From Lachnospiraceae bacterium (lineage in GTDB: Bacteria; Bacillota; Clostridia; Lachnospirales; Lachnospiraceae): 44,689 nucleotides of DNA. Shown here in pieces: positions 33,504 to 41,573 of this stretch. A program made the translations under genes and the position numbers. The notes beneath the pieces are model-generated. The model worked only from the letters and a program-made list of their open reading frames with translations. It was not told the DNA's origin and did not search any database. Location of the stretch: NCBI GenBank assembly GCA_017478245.1, contig JAFVDW010000119.1, forward strand, positions 1-44,689. The letters are read 5' to 3'. Within the stretch, counting starts at the first letter, position 1; each line of letters starts with the position of its first letter.

Positions 33504-34487
33504 GTGGCACTGAAAAACGCACAATACGATTCCATTATGAAGTCCTATGAACGGACAAGAGATTACAACCGGGAATTATCCGAGAACAGACGTCGTGCTA
33601 TCTACGAAGCACTTCCCGACTACGCCAGGCTTGACGCTTCTGTTGCAGAGCTTTCAGTCTCTATAGCAAAACAAATGTTGAGCGGAGACGAAGCTGCCTC
33701 ACAGCGTCTTAAGGGGCTTTTGCAGGATATTTCCGTGCAAAAAAAGGAGCTCCTCGCGGCAAACGGTTATCCGGCAGATTATCTGGACCCCATTTATGAA
33801 TGCAGGGATTGCAGGGATACCGGTTACATTGAGACTCCCGACGGACTACGGGAAAAATGTCACTGCTTCCGCAATCAGGAGATTTCTCTCCTGTACGAGC
33901 AGTCCAATATCCGCGATATGCTTTCCACAGAGAATTTCTCAACGCTCTCCTATCAATATTATCAGGGAGAGGATTTAGAACGTTTTCAAAAAGCAGTAGA
34001 TATTTGTAAGAATTTTGTACAAAACTTTAAACATGACTACCACAATCTCTTTTTTTATGGTACAGTAGGTACCGGAAAGAGTTTTTTGTCCGGCTGTGTA
34101 GCCAATGAGCTTCTGCATCGTGGATGCACAGCGATATATTTCAGTTCGCAGGGCTTGTTTGAGACCTTAGCGCGCTATTCTTTTGAGGAGAAATCCAAAG
34201 AAGCTCTTTACAATTTTTATGACGACCTGTACAATAGTGACTTGGTGATAATCGATGACTTAGGGACCGAGCTGACGAATTCCTTTGTGACATCGCAATT
34301 ATTCTCCTGTCTGAATGAGCGCCATCTTCGCAAGAAGGCAACCATTATTTCTACCAATTTGAGCCTGGAGGAGCTGCACAACCGCTATTCGGACAGAATT
34401 TTCTCCCGCATCATCAACCAGTTTGAGCTCTGTAAACTCACTGGACCCGATATTCGTATGTTAAAAAAGCGCAATATGAGCTTTTAA
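33504..34487 (+). CDS. DnaI/DnaC-like helicase-loader ATPase
   Basis: A 327-aa AAA+ protein starting at a GTG with AAGGAG 8 nt upstream. An N-terminal helical region carries a zinc-binding-like cluster (ECRDCRDTGY and EKCHC, ~residues 98-121), as in DnaI. The AAA+ core has Walker A FYGTVGTGKSFLS (~185-197), Walker B LVIIDDLGTE (~242) and a sensor-1-like TIISTNLS. It should load replicative helicase DnaC/DnaB together with the DnaD-like protein encoded just upstream. Phage-type loaders look similar, but the housekeeping neighbourhood argues for the chromosomal copy. Confidence 0.88.
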   Translation: MALKNAQYDSIMKSYERTRDYNRELSENRRRAIYEALPDYARLDASVAELSVSIAKQMLSGDEAASQRLKGLLQDISVQKKELLAANGYPADYLDPIYECRDCRDTGYIETPDGLREKCHCFRNQEISLLYEQSNIRDMLSTENFSTLSYQYYQGEDLERFQKAVDICKNFVQNFKHDYHNLFFYGTVGTGKSFLSGCVANELLHRGCTAIYFSSQGLFETLARYSFEEKSKEALYNFYDDLYNSDLVIIDDLGTELTNSFVTSQLFSCLNERHLRKKATIISTNLSLEELHNRYSDRIFSRIINQFELCKLTGPDIRMLKKRNMSF

Positions 34488-34555
34488 TACATAAATCATT
34501 GTCACATTTGGAGACACTAAGGAAATACACAGGATATAGAAAGTGAGGATTTTTC

Positions 34556-35740
34556 ATGGGAAACCGCGAAGAAAAACGTAATTTGGAGACTATACCCGTT
34601 GGTTCTTTGGGTATCATTGCTTTGGAGGGCTGTAAATCTCTGGGCGAAAAAGTAGATAAGTATCTGGTAAGATGGAGAGCAGAACGCGAGAGCGAGCACA
34701 AAGATTCCCTTGCCTTCGCCGGATATCAGAGAGATTCTTACCTTTTGGACGCCAAGGTTCCCCGTTTCGGGTCGGGCGAAGCAAAGGGTATGATTTTGGA
34801 GTCCGTTCGCGGAGATGACCTTTATCTGTTGGTGGATGTTTTGAATTATTCTATGACATATTCTCTGTGTGGTCACGAGAATCGCATGTCTCCCGATGAC
34901 CATTATCAGGATTTAAAGCGTATTATCGCAGCCGTGGGCGGTAAGGCTCGCCGTATTACAGTCATCATGCCCTTCCTCTATGAGAGTCGTCAGCACAAGA
35001 GAACAACCAGAGAGTCTCTGGACTGTGCACTTGCTCTGCAGGAGTTAGTTTCCATGGGCGTGGACAATATCATTACTTTTGATGCCCATGACCCCAGAGT
35101 TCAGAATGCGATTCCTCTGCACGGCTTTGAAACTGTACAGCCCGCATATCAGTTTGTCAAGGGTCTGCTTAAGAATGTAAAAGATTTAAAGATTGATTCC
35201 GACCATATGATGGTCATCAGCCCTGATGAAGGCGGTATGAAACGTGCTATCTACATCGCCAATGTATTGGGTCTGGATATGGGTATGTTCTACAAGAGAC
35301 GTGACTATACCCAGATTGTAGATGGTCGCAATCCCATTGTTGCTCATGAGTTCCTCGGAACCAGCGTGGAAGGCAAGGATATGATCATTATCGATGATAT
35401 GATCTCCTCCGGTGAAAGTGTTCTGGAAGTAGCTGCGGCTCTGAAAGAACGCAAGGCAAATAAGATTTTTGTATTCGCAACCTTTGGTCTGTTCACCAAC
35501 GGACTGGACAAATTCGACAAAGCTTTCAAGGACGGTATCATTGATAAGATTCTGACTACCAACCTGATTTATCAATCACCTGAATTGTTGGAGCGCGAAT
35601 GGTATATCAACTGCGACCTGAGCAAATACATTGCGTATATCATCGATACTTTAAACCACGACTCTTCCATCAGCGATCTGCTGAATCCTAACGAGCGTAT
35701 TCAGAGTATTGTTGCAAAGTACAAGACCGGTGAACTGTAA
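34556..35740 (+). CDS. prs: Ribose-phosphate pyrophosphokinase, long divergent form
   Basis: A 394-aa protein; classical Prs has about 315. It makes PRPP from ribose-5-phosphate and ATP. The PRPP loop reads DMIIIDDMISSGES and the flexible-loop/active-site region reads FLYESRQHKRTTRESLDCAL, with the metal-site segment TFDAHDPRVQNAIP in place of the usual DLHxxQIQGFF. These match the Prs fold with non-classical residues. The N-terminus has an extra ~40 residues (MGNREEKRNLETIPVGSLGI). A strong terminator follows. The enzyme function is likely; regulation by ADP or phosphate cannot be assumed because of the divergence. Confidence 0.88.
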   Translation: MGNREEKRNLETIPVGSLGIIALEGCKSLGEKVDKYLVRWRAERESEHKDSLAFAGYQRDSYLLDAKVPRFGSGEAKGMILESVRGDDLYLLVDVLNYSMTYSLCGHENRMSPDDHYQDLKRIIAAVGGKARRITVIMPFLYESRQHKRTTRESLDCALALQELVSMGVDNIITFDAHDPRVQNAIPLHGFETVQPAYQFVKGLLKNVKDLKIDSDHMMVISPDEGGMKRAIYIANVLGLDMGMFYKRRDYTQIVDGRNPIVAHEFLGTSVEGKDMIIIDDMISSGESVLEVAAALKERKANKIFVFATFGLFTNGLDKFDKAFKDGIIDKILTTNLIYQSPELLEREWYINCDLSKYIAYIIDTLNHDSSISDLLNPNERIQSIVAKYKTGEL

Positions 35741-35760
35741 TCCCACAGTGCTTTATGAGA

Positions 35761-35785
35761 GCGTGCTCGAAGGAGCACGCTTTTT
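35761..35785 (+). terminator. Rho-independent terminator of prs
   Basis: GCGTGCTC (35761-35768) pairs perfectly with GAGCACGC (35773-35780) around a GAAG loop, followed by TTTTT. Confidence 0.92.
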
Positions 35786-35793
35786 CTGCGCAG

Positions 35794-35828
35794 AATTGTC
35801 AACCATTATATATTTATAGTTGACAATT
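35794..35828. promoter_or_regulatory. BirA-type biotin operator 1
   Basis: Perfect 10-bp arms AATTGTCAAC (35794-35803) and GTTGACAATT (35819-35828) are separated by 15 bp, the layout of BirA operators in Firmicutes. The right arm overlaps the -35 box of the bioY promoter, so bound BirA-biotin should block RNA polymerase. Confidence 0.85.
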
Positions 35829-35848
35829 CTGTTCTTTCGCCTTATACT
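35820..35848 (+). promoter_or_regulatory. bioY promoter, near-consensus sigma-A
   Basis: TTGACA (35820-35825) and TATACT (35843-35848) are spaced by 17 bp. It lies between two BirA-type operators. Confidence 0.88.
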
Positions 35849-35851
35849 CTT

Positions 35852-35885
35852 AATTGTCATCCATAGTCAATAATGGTTGACAATT
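35852..35885. promoter_or_regulatory. BirA-type biotin operator 2
   Basis: Arms AATTGTCATC (35852-35861) and GTTGACAATT (35876-35885) match at 9 of 10 positions with a 14-bp gap. It covers the expected transcription start of bioY. Confidence 0.82.
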
Positions 35886-35913
35886 AAATCATATTACAAA
35901 AGGAGTACCTATT

Positions 35914-36495
35914 ATGAGCACTACAGATTCTTCAACCACACAATCCGTAACCTCTCGCATCCCTGTCCGTCAGATGGCATTAGTCGGTTTGATGACAGCA
36001 GTAATCTGCATACTTGCACCCTTCTCGCTGTCTATCCCCATTAGTCCGGTTCCCATTTCTTTGGGTACACTCGCCATTTACTTCGTTATCACGGTTCTAG
36101 GCATGAAGCTGGGTACCTGCAGCGTTGTGATTTATATTCTTTTAGGGCTTGTAGGATTACCCGTATTCTCCGGCTTCACCGGCGGTGCAGGTAAATTATT
36201 CGGACCCACCGGCGGCTACATCATTGGTTACATATTTATGGCTCTTCTTTGCGGCTTCTTCATTGACCACTGGAAGAACAATGTATTTATGGCTTTTCTG
36301 GGAATGATCTTAGGAACTGCTGTATGCTATCTTTTCGGCACAGCATGGTTAGCCTACCAGTTGTCCCTCACCTTCCCACAGGCATTGATGGCAGGCGTAA
36401 TCCCTTATATCCCCGGTGACCTGGTAAAGCTCCTTCTCGCCATGGCAATCGGCTGGCAGCTTCGCAAGCGTCTGAATAAAGCAGGCCTTATTTAA
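35914..36495 (+). CDS. bioY: Biotin transporter substrate-binding component BioY
   Basis: A 193-aa BioY-family integral membrane protein with about six hydrophobic segments. Family signatures are PISPVPISLGTLAIYF and the block GLPVFSGFTGGAGKLFGPTG followed by GYIIGYI. BioY is the S-component of an ECF-type importer; it works with the shared EcfA/EcfT module, whose genes are not here. AAAAGGAG precedes the ATG. The promoter region carries two BirA-type operators, so expression should fall when biotin is plentiful. It ends 5 bp from the convergent HD-GYP gene. Confidence 0.95.
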   Translation: MSTTDSSTTQSVTSRIPVRQMALVGLMTAVICILAPFSLSIPISPVPISLGTLAIYFVITVLGMKLGTCSVVIYILLGLVGLPVFSGFTGGAGKLFGPTGGYIIGYIFMALLCGFFIDHWKNNVFMAFLGMILGTAVCYLFGTAWLAYQLSLTFPQALMAGVIPYIPGDLVKLLLAMAIGWQLRKRLNKAGLI

Positions 36496-36500
36496 TCATT

Positions 36501-37700
36501 TTACAAAATATCATCAAGCGTCCTGCCCCAATCACCGGAGATATCATTGCTCCCAAGTTTCTTGATTGTGCGGTACGCTTGATAATATATTTTGCTGCGA
36601 CCATCCGCCGTAAGAGACGACAGTTTGCTTTGCAACGAGGAGCTTGCGGCGATGCAGTCCACAATCACAGGATTGTATCTGGTTCCCGCCCCTTTTATCA
36701 GCTCACCTAATAATTCTTCAAAGGTTTTACCGGCAGTATAATTACGCCCAAACACATCTGTGGCAGCATCCACACAATCAGCTATGGAGATGAGATCAAT
36801 CACACCCCGAATCGGAGATTTCGTGTTATCAAACTCTGCGGGATATCCACCCTTTCCATCGTAATATTTATGGTGTCCCAATATCACATCATAATAGGGT
36901 GCAAAGGCTTCATCCTTATTGAGCAGTGCCACTCCTTTTTGCGGATGATTCTTGATAATATCAAATTCTTCACGCGAAAGCTTTCTGCGCTGCTGGTTTA
37001 TCACTTCAGCAATTCCGCATTTTCCCACATCATGTAAAATACCACAGTGTCCTATATAAGAAAGCACCTCTGCCCGCCGCGCAAGAAGCTCCTCCACATG
37101 CTCAATCCCACACGCACCTATCAGTTGTTCGGGATTGACCTCTAGCAGTTCTTGGGCAATCAATATCGCTATCTTAGACACCATCAGACTGTGGATGTAG
37201 GTAATGGGCTGCCTGCAGATCAGCATCTTGAAGAGAAAATCCTCCTTTGCTCCCACACCATTGAGAAAGGGCTCCGTATTAACAAACAACTCCGCACAGA
37301 GAAAATTTACATCCTGGGTCATAAAGGAATAGGGAACACTCTGAAATATATATACAAGCCTCGGTACGATATGCTCTGTAAAATAACCCCTTTCCTTTTC
37401 CAGCTTTTTTGAATCATTAAGCAGCTTGCCGATGGAATACGCAACATTATAATAGTCCAACAATTTATTCATTTCCAGGGCAGAATTGGGGCTTTCCGTA
37501 TCTATGCCGGACACTCCTTCCATAAAGCGAGCCTCGAACTGCTTGATGACCTCTTTTTCCGTAATGTTTCCCTGAATCAATTCACATTTAAGTCTCGCCC
37601 GAAAAAAAGCTCCGTCTACATCCTCTTTGCTTCCTTCTTCGTATAGCGGTTCCAACCTGTGTAGCACCTCTACCAGCTTGTTTTGTTCTCTGAGGAACAA
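36501..37700 (-). CDS. HD-GYP-domain protein, likely C-terminal part of a frameshifted gene
   Basis: A 399-codon frame with a C-terminal HD-GYP domain: GHCGILHDVGK (HD pair ~residue 222) and HHKYYDGKGGYP (~275), a variant of HHExxDGxGYP with one extra residue. HD-GYP proteins hydrolyse c-di-GMP, though some Lachnospiraceae variants are untested. The first in-frame start is a TTG at 37698-37700, inside the upstream gene and lacking a well-placed Shine-Dalgarno site. Adding one T near 37697 would fuse the two frames as VEDVIDT-LFLREQNKLVEV. It is therefore probably one ~640-residue protein split by a -1 frameshift, a programmed shift, or a sequencing error. Confidence 0.75.
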   Translation of the reverse strand: MFLREQNKLVEVLHRLEPLYEEGSKEDVDGAFFRARLKCELIQGNITEKEVIKQFEARFMEGVSGIDTESPNSALEMNKLLDYYNVAYSIGKLLNDSKKLEKERGYFTEHIVPRLVYIFQSVPYSFMTQDVNFLCAELFVNTEPFLNGVGAKEDFLFKMLICRQPITYIHSLMVSKIAILIAQELLEVNPEQLIGACGIEHVEELLARRAEVLSYIGHCGILHDVGKCGIAEVINQQRRKLSREEFDIIKNHPQKGVALLNKDEAFAPYYDVILGHHKYYDGKGGYPAEFDNTKSPIRGVIDLISIADCVDAATDVFGRNYTAGKTFEELLGELIKGAGTRYNPVIVDCIAASSSLQSKLSSLTADGRSKIYYQAYRTIKKLGSNDISGDWGRTLDDIL

Positions 37701-38413
37701 GTATCAATCACATCCTCCACGTTCAAAAACTCTTGCTCAAGCTGCTCCATCCCCATTTTAATCTGCTCGTTTTCACCGTCAAGGGCTTGCACATCCTGCC
37801 TGTTCCACAGACTGTGAATTTTCTCATACAGCTCAAACACCTTGTCTCCCTGGGGCTGATATATCTGTGTAAACTGAATAATCATATTGCGATACGCATT
37901 AAAAAAGTGTTTTCTGACAGAAGGGTCCAGAATAGTGCTATATTCCTGTTCATGCTCCGTAATCTTGGCAAAGTAAGCAGTCCCCTCCCGGGGCATTGCC
38001 TCTCTGATCATCCTGCCATAAAATTCCGTGTATTCAAATCCCATCAAATGGTATAAAAATATCAGCTTTTCCGCATCCTTTTTTGCTTCATAGTATTCAA
38101 TGAGTCTGCTTCCAAGCTTCTTCATCACATAAAAATCATCGTAGGCATCTAAGTAGAGCATCCGAAGAAGCTCATAAAATATCTCTGCACTTTCCTCATT
38201 CAACTCATCCGCAAACACATCCCAGAGCTGTTGAAGCAGACTCTCATTCTCCGCATAAATGTTTCGGATCACCTGCGAGCGCTCCTTCATGAGCCTGGCC
38301 CAGCCATCAAAAGAATACTCCTTTTCAAGAAGCTTATCATTCCATTCATTGAGCAGATCAAAATTCCGCTCATAGGTATCCTTTATGTGCTGCACCAATT
38401 CCTTCGTAACCAT
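37670..38413 (-). CDS. Helical N-terminal partner of the HD-GYP protein (hypothetical)
   Basis: The product is 247 aa, largely helical and charged (MVTKELVQHIKDTYERNFDL onward), and I recognise no domain. The start at 38413 has a GGTGGAGGG site; the frame runs further upstream without one. The final nine residues (CSSENKTSW) look out of character with the regular helical sequence before them. They overlap the start of the HD-GYP frame by 31 bp, supporting a frameshift at this point. It probably forms a tetratricopeptide-like or sensory N-terminal region of one HD-GYP protein. Confidence 0.65.
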   Translation of the reverse strand: MVTKELVQHIKDTYERNFDLLNEWNDKLLEKEYSFDGWARLMKERSQVIRNIYAENESLLQQLWDVFADELNEESAEIFYELLRMLYLDAYDDFYVMKKLGSRLIEYYEAKKDAEKLIFLYHLMGFEYTEFYGRMIREAMPREGTAYFAKITEHEQEYSTILDPSVRKHFFNAYRNMIIQFTQIYQPQGDKVFELYEKIHSLWNRQDVQALDGENEQIKMGMEQLEQEFLNVEDVIDTCSSENKTSW

Positions 38414-38454
38414 ATTGCCCTCCACCTTGACTGCAATAAATACTACTGAAAACA

Positions 38455-38479
38455 ATACACCGGCGTTGTGCCGGTGTAT
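38455..38479 (-). terminator. Rho-independent terminator of the 72-aa gene
   Basis: On the minus strand ATACACCGGC (from 38479) pairs perfectly with GCCGGTGTAT around ACAAC, followed by TGTTTT. It lies 24 bp after the stop of the small gene and before the next start. Confidence 0.85.
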
Positions 38480-38502
38480 GAACATACGACTCTGTCATTA
38501 GC

Positions 38503-38721
38503 TTAGAACAACTTCTTGATTGCTCCCAGCGCATCGGAAGCCTTGTCCACAGTAATTTTAGCCTTTACGCCGTCAACCACTTTATTCACAATGTCATCCG
38601 GAAGATCAACACCCAAAACCTTCTCAACAGCCTTCACGGGGTCCTTTTTGAACTCCTCCATCAGACCGGCATCCTTGGTGACCTTCTCAACAACACTTGT
38701 AATCTGCTCTTTAATATCCAT
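38503..38721 (-). CDS. Small helical protein of unknown function, 72 aa
   Basis: It begins MDIKEQITSVVEKVTKDAGL and contains the pattern FKKDPVKAVEKVLGVDLPDD. That DPxKAxExxLGxDLPD pattern resembles the conserved leader region of nitrile-hydratase-like/Nif11-type precursor peptides and small standalone proteins of Lachnospiraceae. There is no double-Gly cleavage core and no modification enzyme nearby, so a RiPP role is not supported. A GAGGG site precedes the ATG and a strong terminator follows. A large palindromic element occupies its upstream region. Confidence 0.7.
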   Translation of the reverse strand: MDIKEQITSVVEKVTKDAGLMEEFKKDPVKAVEKVLGVDLPDDIVNKVVDGVKAKITVDKASDALGAIKKLF

Positions 38722-38751
38722 CTCTTTTCCCTCTCTTTTTATTTAATTGGC

Positions 38752-38974
38752 AGGTGTTTGCGAAACGTCTTCAGATGTTATGTTGATTGTGCAAGATGTA
38801 TATTTCCATACGCAGACCCTAGCGAGCCGTCGGCACTTAGGCGGTGTACTATGGCACTGTAAGTGCCAGGCGCCTTATGTGCCGCTACGGGGAGGTTGGA
38901 GCGAGAGCGCGTCTGCTATGGAATTGTACGATTTGCACAATTCATGAACAATGATAGATGTTTCGCAATCACCT
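38752..38974. mobile_element. 223-bp palindromic MITE-like element
   Basis: The ends are inverted: AGGTGTTTGCGAAAC (38752-38766) and its near-copy ending at 38974 match at 14 of 15 positions. Pairing continues through about 64 bp per arm, with conserved blocks ATTGTGCAA, TTCCATA and GCAGAC. The centre holds a nested hairpin (CGGCAC...GGCG with its partner) around a perfect TGGCACT-GTA-AGTGCCA stem. It has no plausible gene. It lies between the 72-aa and 842-aa genes and fills most of that 320-bp gap. No clear target-site duplication was found. Confidence 0.7.
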
Positions 38975-39041
38975 AATTTTAATTAGTTATAGTATCAATT
39001 CATATTTTACAACATCTGTACTTGTTTTGCAAATTAATTCA

Positions 39042-41570
39042 CTATTCTCTGCGAAAATAAGTCACAAATCGGTTGCCATTCTCCGCAAACCAGTCCGTAG
39101 AATCATTCATTCCCTTTTTGTACAATGCGTTCGCAGCCGGCTCCATCACCACCACATTATACTCATTAAATCCTGTCAACAGCACTGCTTCCTCGTCTCC
39201 CAGCATTGCTAATACCGGGATGTCCTGATTTACATAATAGAGCACGGCATCCATGTTGCAGCCCGTCAAATCCAATATCTCCACATCATCCAGACTTTCC
39301 CGCAAAATATCCATCACTGTCTCACCGCGTTCCAGAAGCTGCATAGAATTGCGCGTAATCCCCTCATAGCGCAAAATGGTATCCAGGCACACCGCCAGGC
39401 TGTTCCTGTCCTCATCCGCACTGCTTTCCTTTATCGCCATAATCTGATTGCGCGTAGCTCGTTTCGCCTTGCTCCAGATACAATTTCCCCTGCCATCCAT
39501 CACAGTCCCGCTAATCTCATAGGCACGATTTATGGCTGTTGCCGGCGCATCATATACCGCATCCACTCCGTAAGGTCCATAGACAAAGTAGCGCAGCACT
39601 TCCCTTTCCATCGTCAGATGCAACTGTCTGCCACCTTCGAATACCACCTCCTTGGGCGTCTGTACCTTGATACTCTTGGCATCAATCGTATTACGCACCT
39701 GTATCTGTACATATTGCTCGTAGCGGTCGATATTTGCTACCACAATGGTATTCTTCAGCACGCGTTCTTCCGCATTGTTTGTTATCTGATCCGCCGAGAT
39801 CGTCTGATAAGTGTCTGTGTCTATCCTCCGCACCCTCTCCAGCGTAATCTGATTGTCCACGATGGAACAGCCTGTCACATACACATTATTCTGCTGATAT
39901 TCCTTCAACAGCTCTCCCAACGCATTACAGATACATACTTTATACATGGGGAAAAAAATCCTGCCGGAGTTCTCTACCTTGATATCCTCCGTTTTCGCCA
40001 CACCATAAATAATATCCTCTCCCATGAATCCTAGCGGCAGAATCGCCTCTCCCCTGCCCGCCTTTACGACCCGCTGGGAATTATTATTCAAATCCCTCAC
40101 ATTAAGCTGTTCACAGTGATAGATATCGTCGCCGTCCTGCCATACGATAATATCATGAGTCTCCGACACCTGCAGACTCTCATCCCTGGTAATCTGAACC
40201 ATCTCCTGATAGGTTCTCTCCACCAGATCCACAAACAGAACCGTGTTCTCCAAAAACAAAAAAACCTGTTGCTCACGGTTCATATACAGCAGTTGCTGCA
40301 ATTCTGAACGAAGCACCGTAAATGTCCTGTCATAGGGAATATACACCAGTTCCTCTATGGTGTTCAGGGAACTGTCATAGGCATAAATCTGTATGCCGAC
40401 TTCCCCCTCATGCCTTCCACGGTTCATATAGCCATACACAGCGAAGCGCACATTGCCCCCCTCATCCACATCCAAGATTTTTATGGAATGATCGTCATGC
40501 AACGCCCGCTCATCCATATTATCACTGTCATAAAAGCTAAAGAGCACCGCTAGCTTATTCGCCACCACATTATAGCAGATTAATTGTCCATTATCCTCAA
40601 ATACAACAATATTTCCGTCTGCACTCTCGGTCATCATCACGTTCTCATCTGTGATGCCAAGCAGCATCTTGTCATTGGCATACATATGCTCTACATCCAA
40701 CAACTGATTGGTGGTTCGTTCATAGTCCAACAGATACATTCTGTCGGCGGTATAGCGTACCCGATAATATTCCTGAACGCGATAATAAGTCGTATTATGC
40801 CCATCCTCTGTAGAGATATAATAATCCATCAAAAGAGAGGCTGTAGTCCCATCAATCCCGGTAAGTCTTAAATCAGGCTCTCCCACCTCCTGTACCATCA
40901 TATCTCCCCATGTGATCTGTTTAAAGCTGCTGTGAATGTTCACCTTATGAAAAGACTGATTGCTCTCCAACTGCGCATTCGTCTCCAGATATTTGGTCAG
41001 CTCCCTTGCCGCTTCTTTATCATAAAGCCTCTCATGGAAATCCCGTACAAACTCAAATTGTTCCTCTGCATGAAGCTCATCACTCCATATCACATCCGTG
41101 TAGTAACGAACCTCCTCGTCCCCATCCAGAGTCAGTACGATTGCCATAGAATAACGAGTGTCTTTTTCAATCAAGTCCTTGAGCGCAAAATCCACTGTCA
41201 TTTCCTCTGCTCTGGGCTCATAATCTGTCACCCTGGTATTCTCGACCAGTCTATCTCCATCCGTGCTTCGTACCTCAACCGCAATTTCTGCAATTTCCCT
41301 TCCATAGGGTCTTATCTTACATGTGAAATCACGATTCTCCCACAGCACGGTCACATTATCCCTTTGAAATGCCACTTCCATGGGATGTACATAGCCAAAG
41401 AGACGATTGTAAGTATCGTCCCCCTGCACAAACGCCACCACCGGCAGCGTCGCCTTCCCCATCTCCATAGTCATATTGTTATGCCCTTGATTCATCACTC
41501 TTTCCATGACAAACAGGGCTATGAAAAATGTCAGTATAAATACTGCAATCTTAATAATCGTTTTTTTCAT
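39042..41570 (-). CDS. Membrane-anchored 842-aa protein with C39-like C-terminal domain, function unknown
   Basis: An N-terminal transmembrane helix (TIIKIAVFILTFFIALFVM) suggests an extracytoplasmic protein. The middle (~residues 280-600) has repeated beta-strand patterns with acidic turns, such as ADGNIVVFEDNGQLICYNV, suggestive of a beta-propeller. The last ~115 residues resemble a papain-like peptidase C39-type domain: NSLAVCLDTILRYEGI with a potential nucleophile Cys, then ILDLTGCNMDAVLYYVNQDI and AVLLTGFNEYNVVVMEP. The catalytic His expected before the V(V/L)xTG segment is Glu here, so it is probably inactive. It lies 3 bp after the methyltransferase gene, so the two are likely cotranscribed. 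Confidence 0.7.
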   Translation of the reverse strand: MKKTIIKIAVFILTFFIALFVMERVMNQGHNNMTMEMGKATLPVVAFVQGDDTYNRLFGYVHPMEVAFQRDNVTVLWENRDFTCKIRPYGREIAEIAVEVRSTDGDRLVENTRVTDYEPRAEEMTVDFALKDLIEKDTRYSMAIVLTLDGDEEVRYYTDVIWSDELHAEEQFEFVRDFHERLYDKEAARELTKYLETNAQLESNQSFHKVNIHSSFKQITWGDMMVQEVGEPDLRLTGIDGTTASLLMDYYISTEDGHNTTYYRVQEYYRVRYTADRMYLLDYERTTNQLLDVEHMYANDKMLLGITDENVMMTESADGNIVVFEDNGQLICYNVVANKLAVLFSFYDSDNMDERALHDDHSIKILDVDEGGNVRFAVYGYMNRGRHEGEVGIQIYAYDSSLNTIEELVYIPYDRTFTVLRSELQQLLYMNREQQVFLFLENTVLFVDLVERTYQEMVQITRDESLQVSETHDIIVWQDGDDIYHCEQLNVRDLNNNSQRVVKAGRGEAILPLGFMGEDIIYGVAKTEDIKVENSGRIFFPMYKVCICNALGELLKEYQQNNVYVTGCSIVDNQITLERVRRIDTDTYQTISADQITNNAEERVLKNTIVVANIDRYEQYVQIQVRNTIDAKSIKVQTPKEVVFEGGRQLHLTMEREVLRYFVYGPYGVDAVYDAPATAINRAYEISGTVMDGRGNCIWSKAKRATRNQIMAIKESSADEDRNSLAVCLDTILRYEGITRNSMQLLERGETVMDILRESLDDVEILDLTGCNMDAVLYYVNQDIPVLAMLGDEEAVLLTGFNEYNVVVMEPAANALYKKGMNDSTDWFAENGNRFVTYFRRE

Positions 41571-41573
41571 GAA

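Noticed and set aside
38503-38721. RiPP precursor gene
   Set aside because: The leader-like DPxKA pattern is suggestive, but there is no core peptide after a cleavage motif and no maturation or export gene nearby.
38747-38947. Possible 66-aa gene inside the palindromic element
   Set aside because: It starts at a TTG, has no ribosome-binding site, and its sequence follows from the inverted repeat structure.
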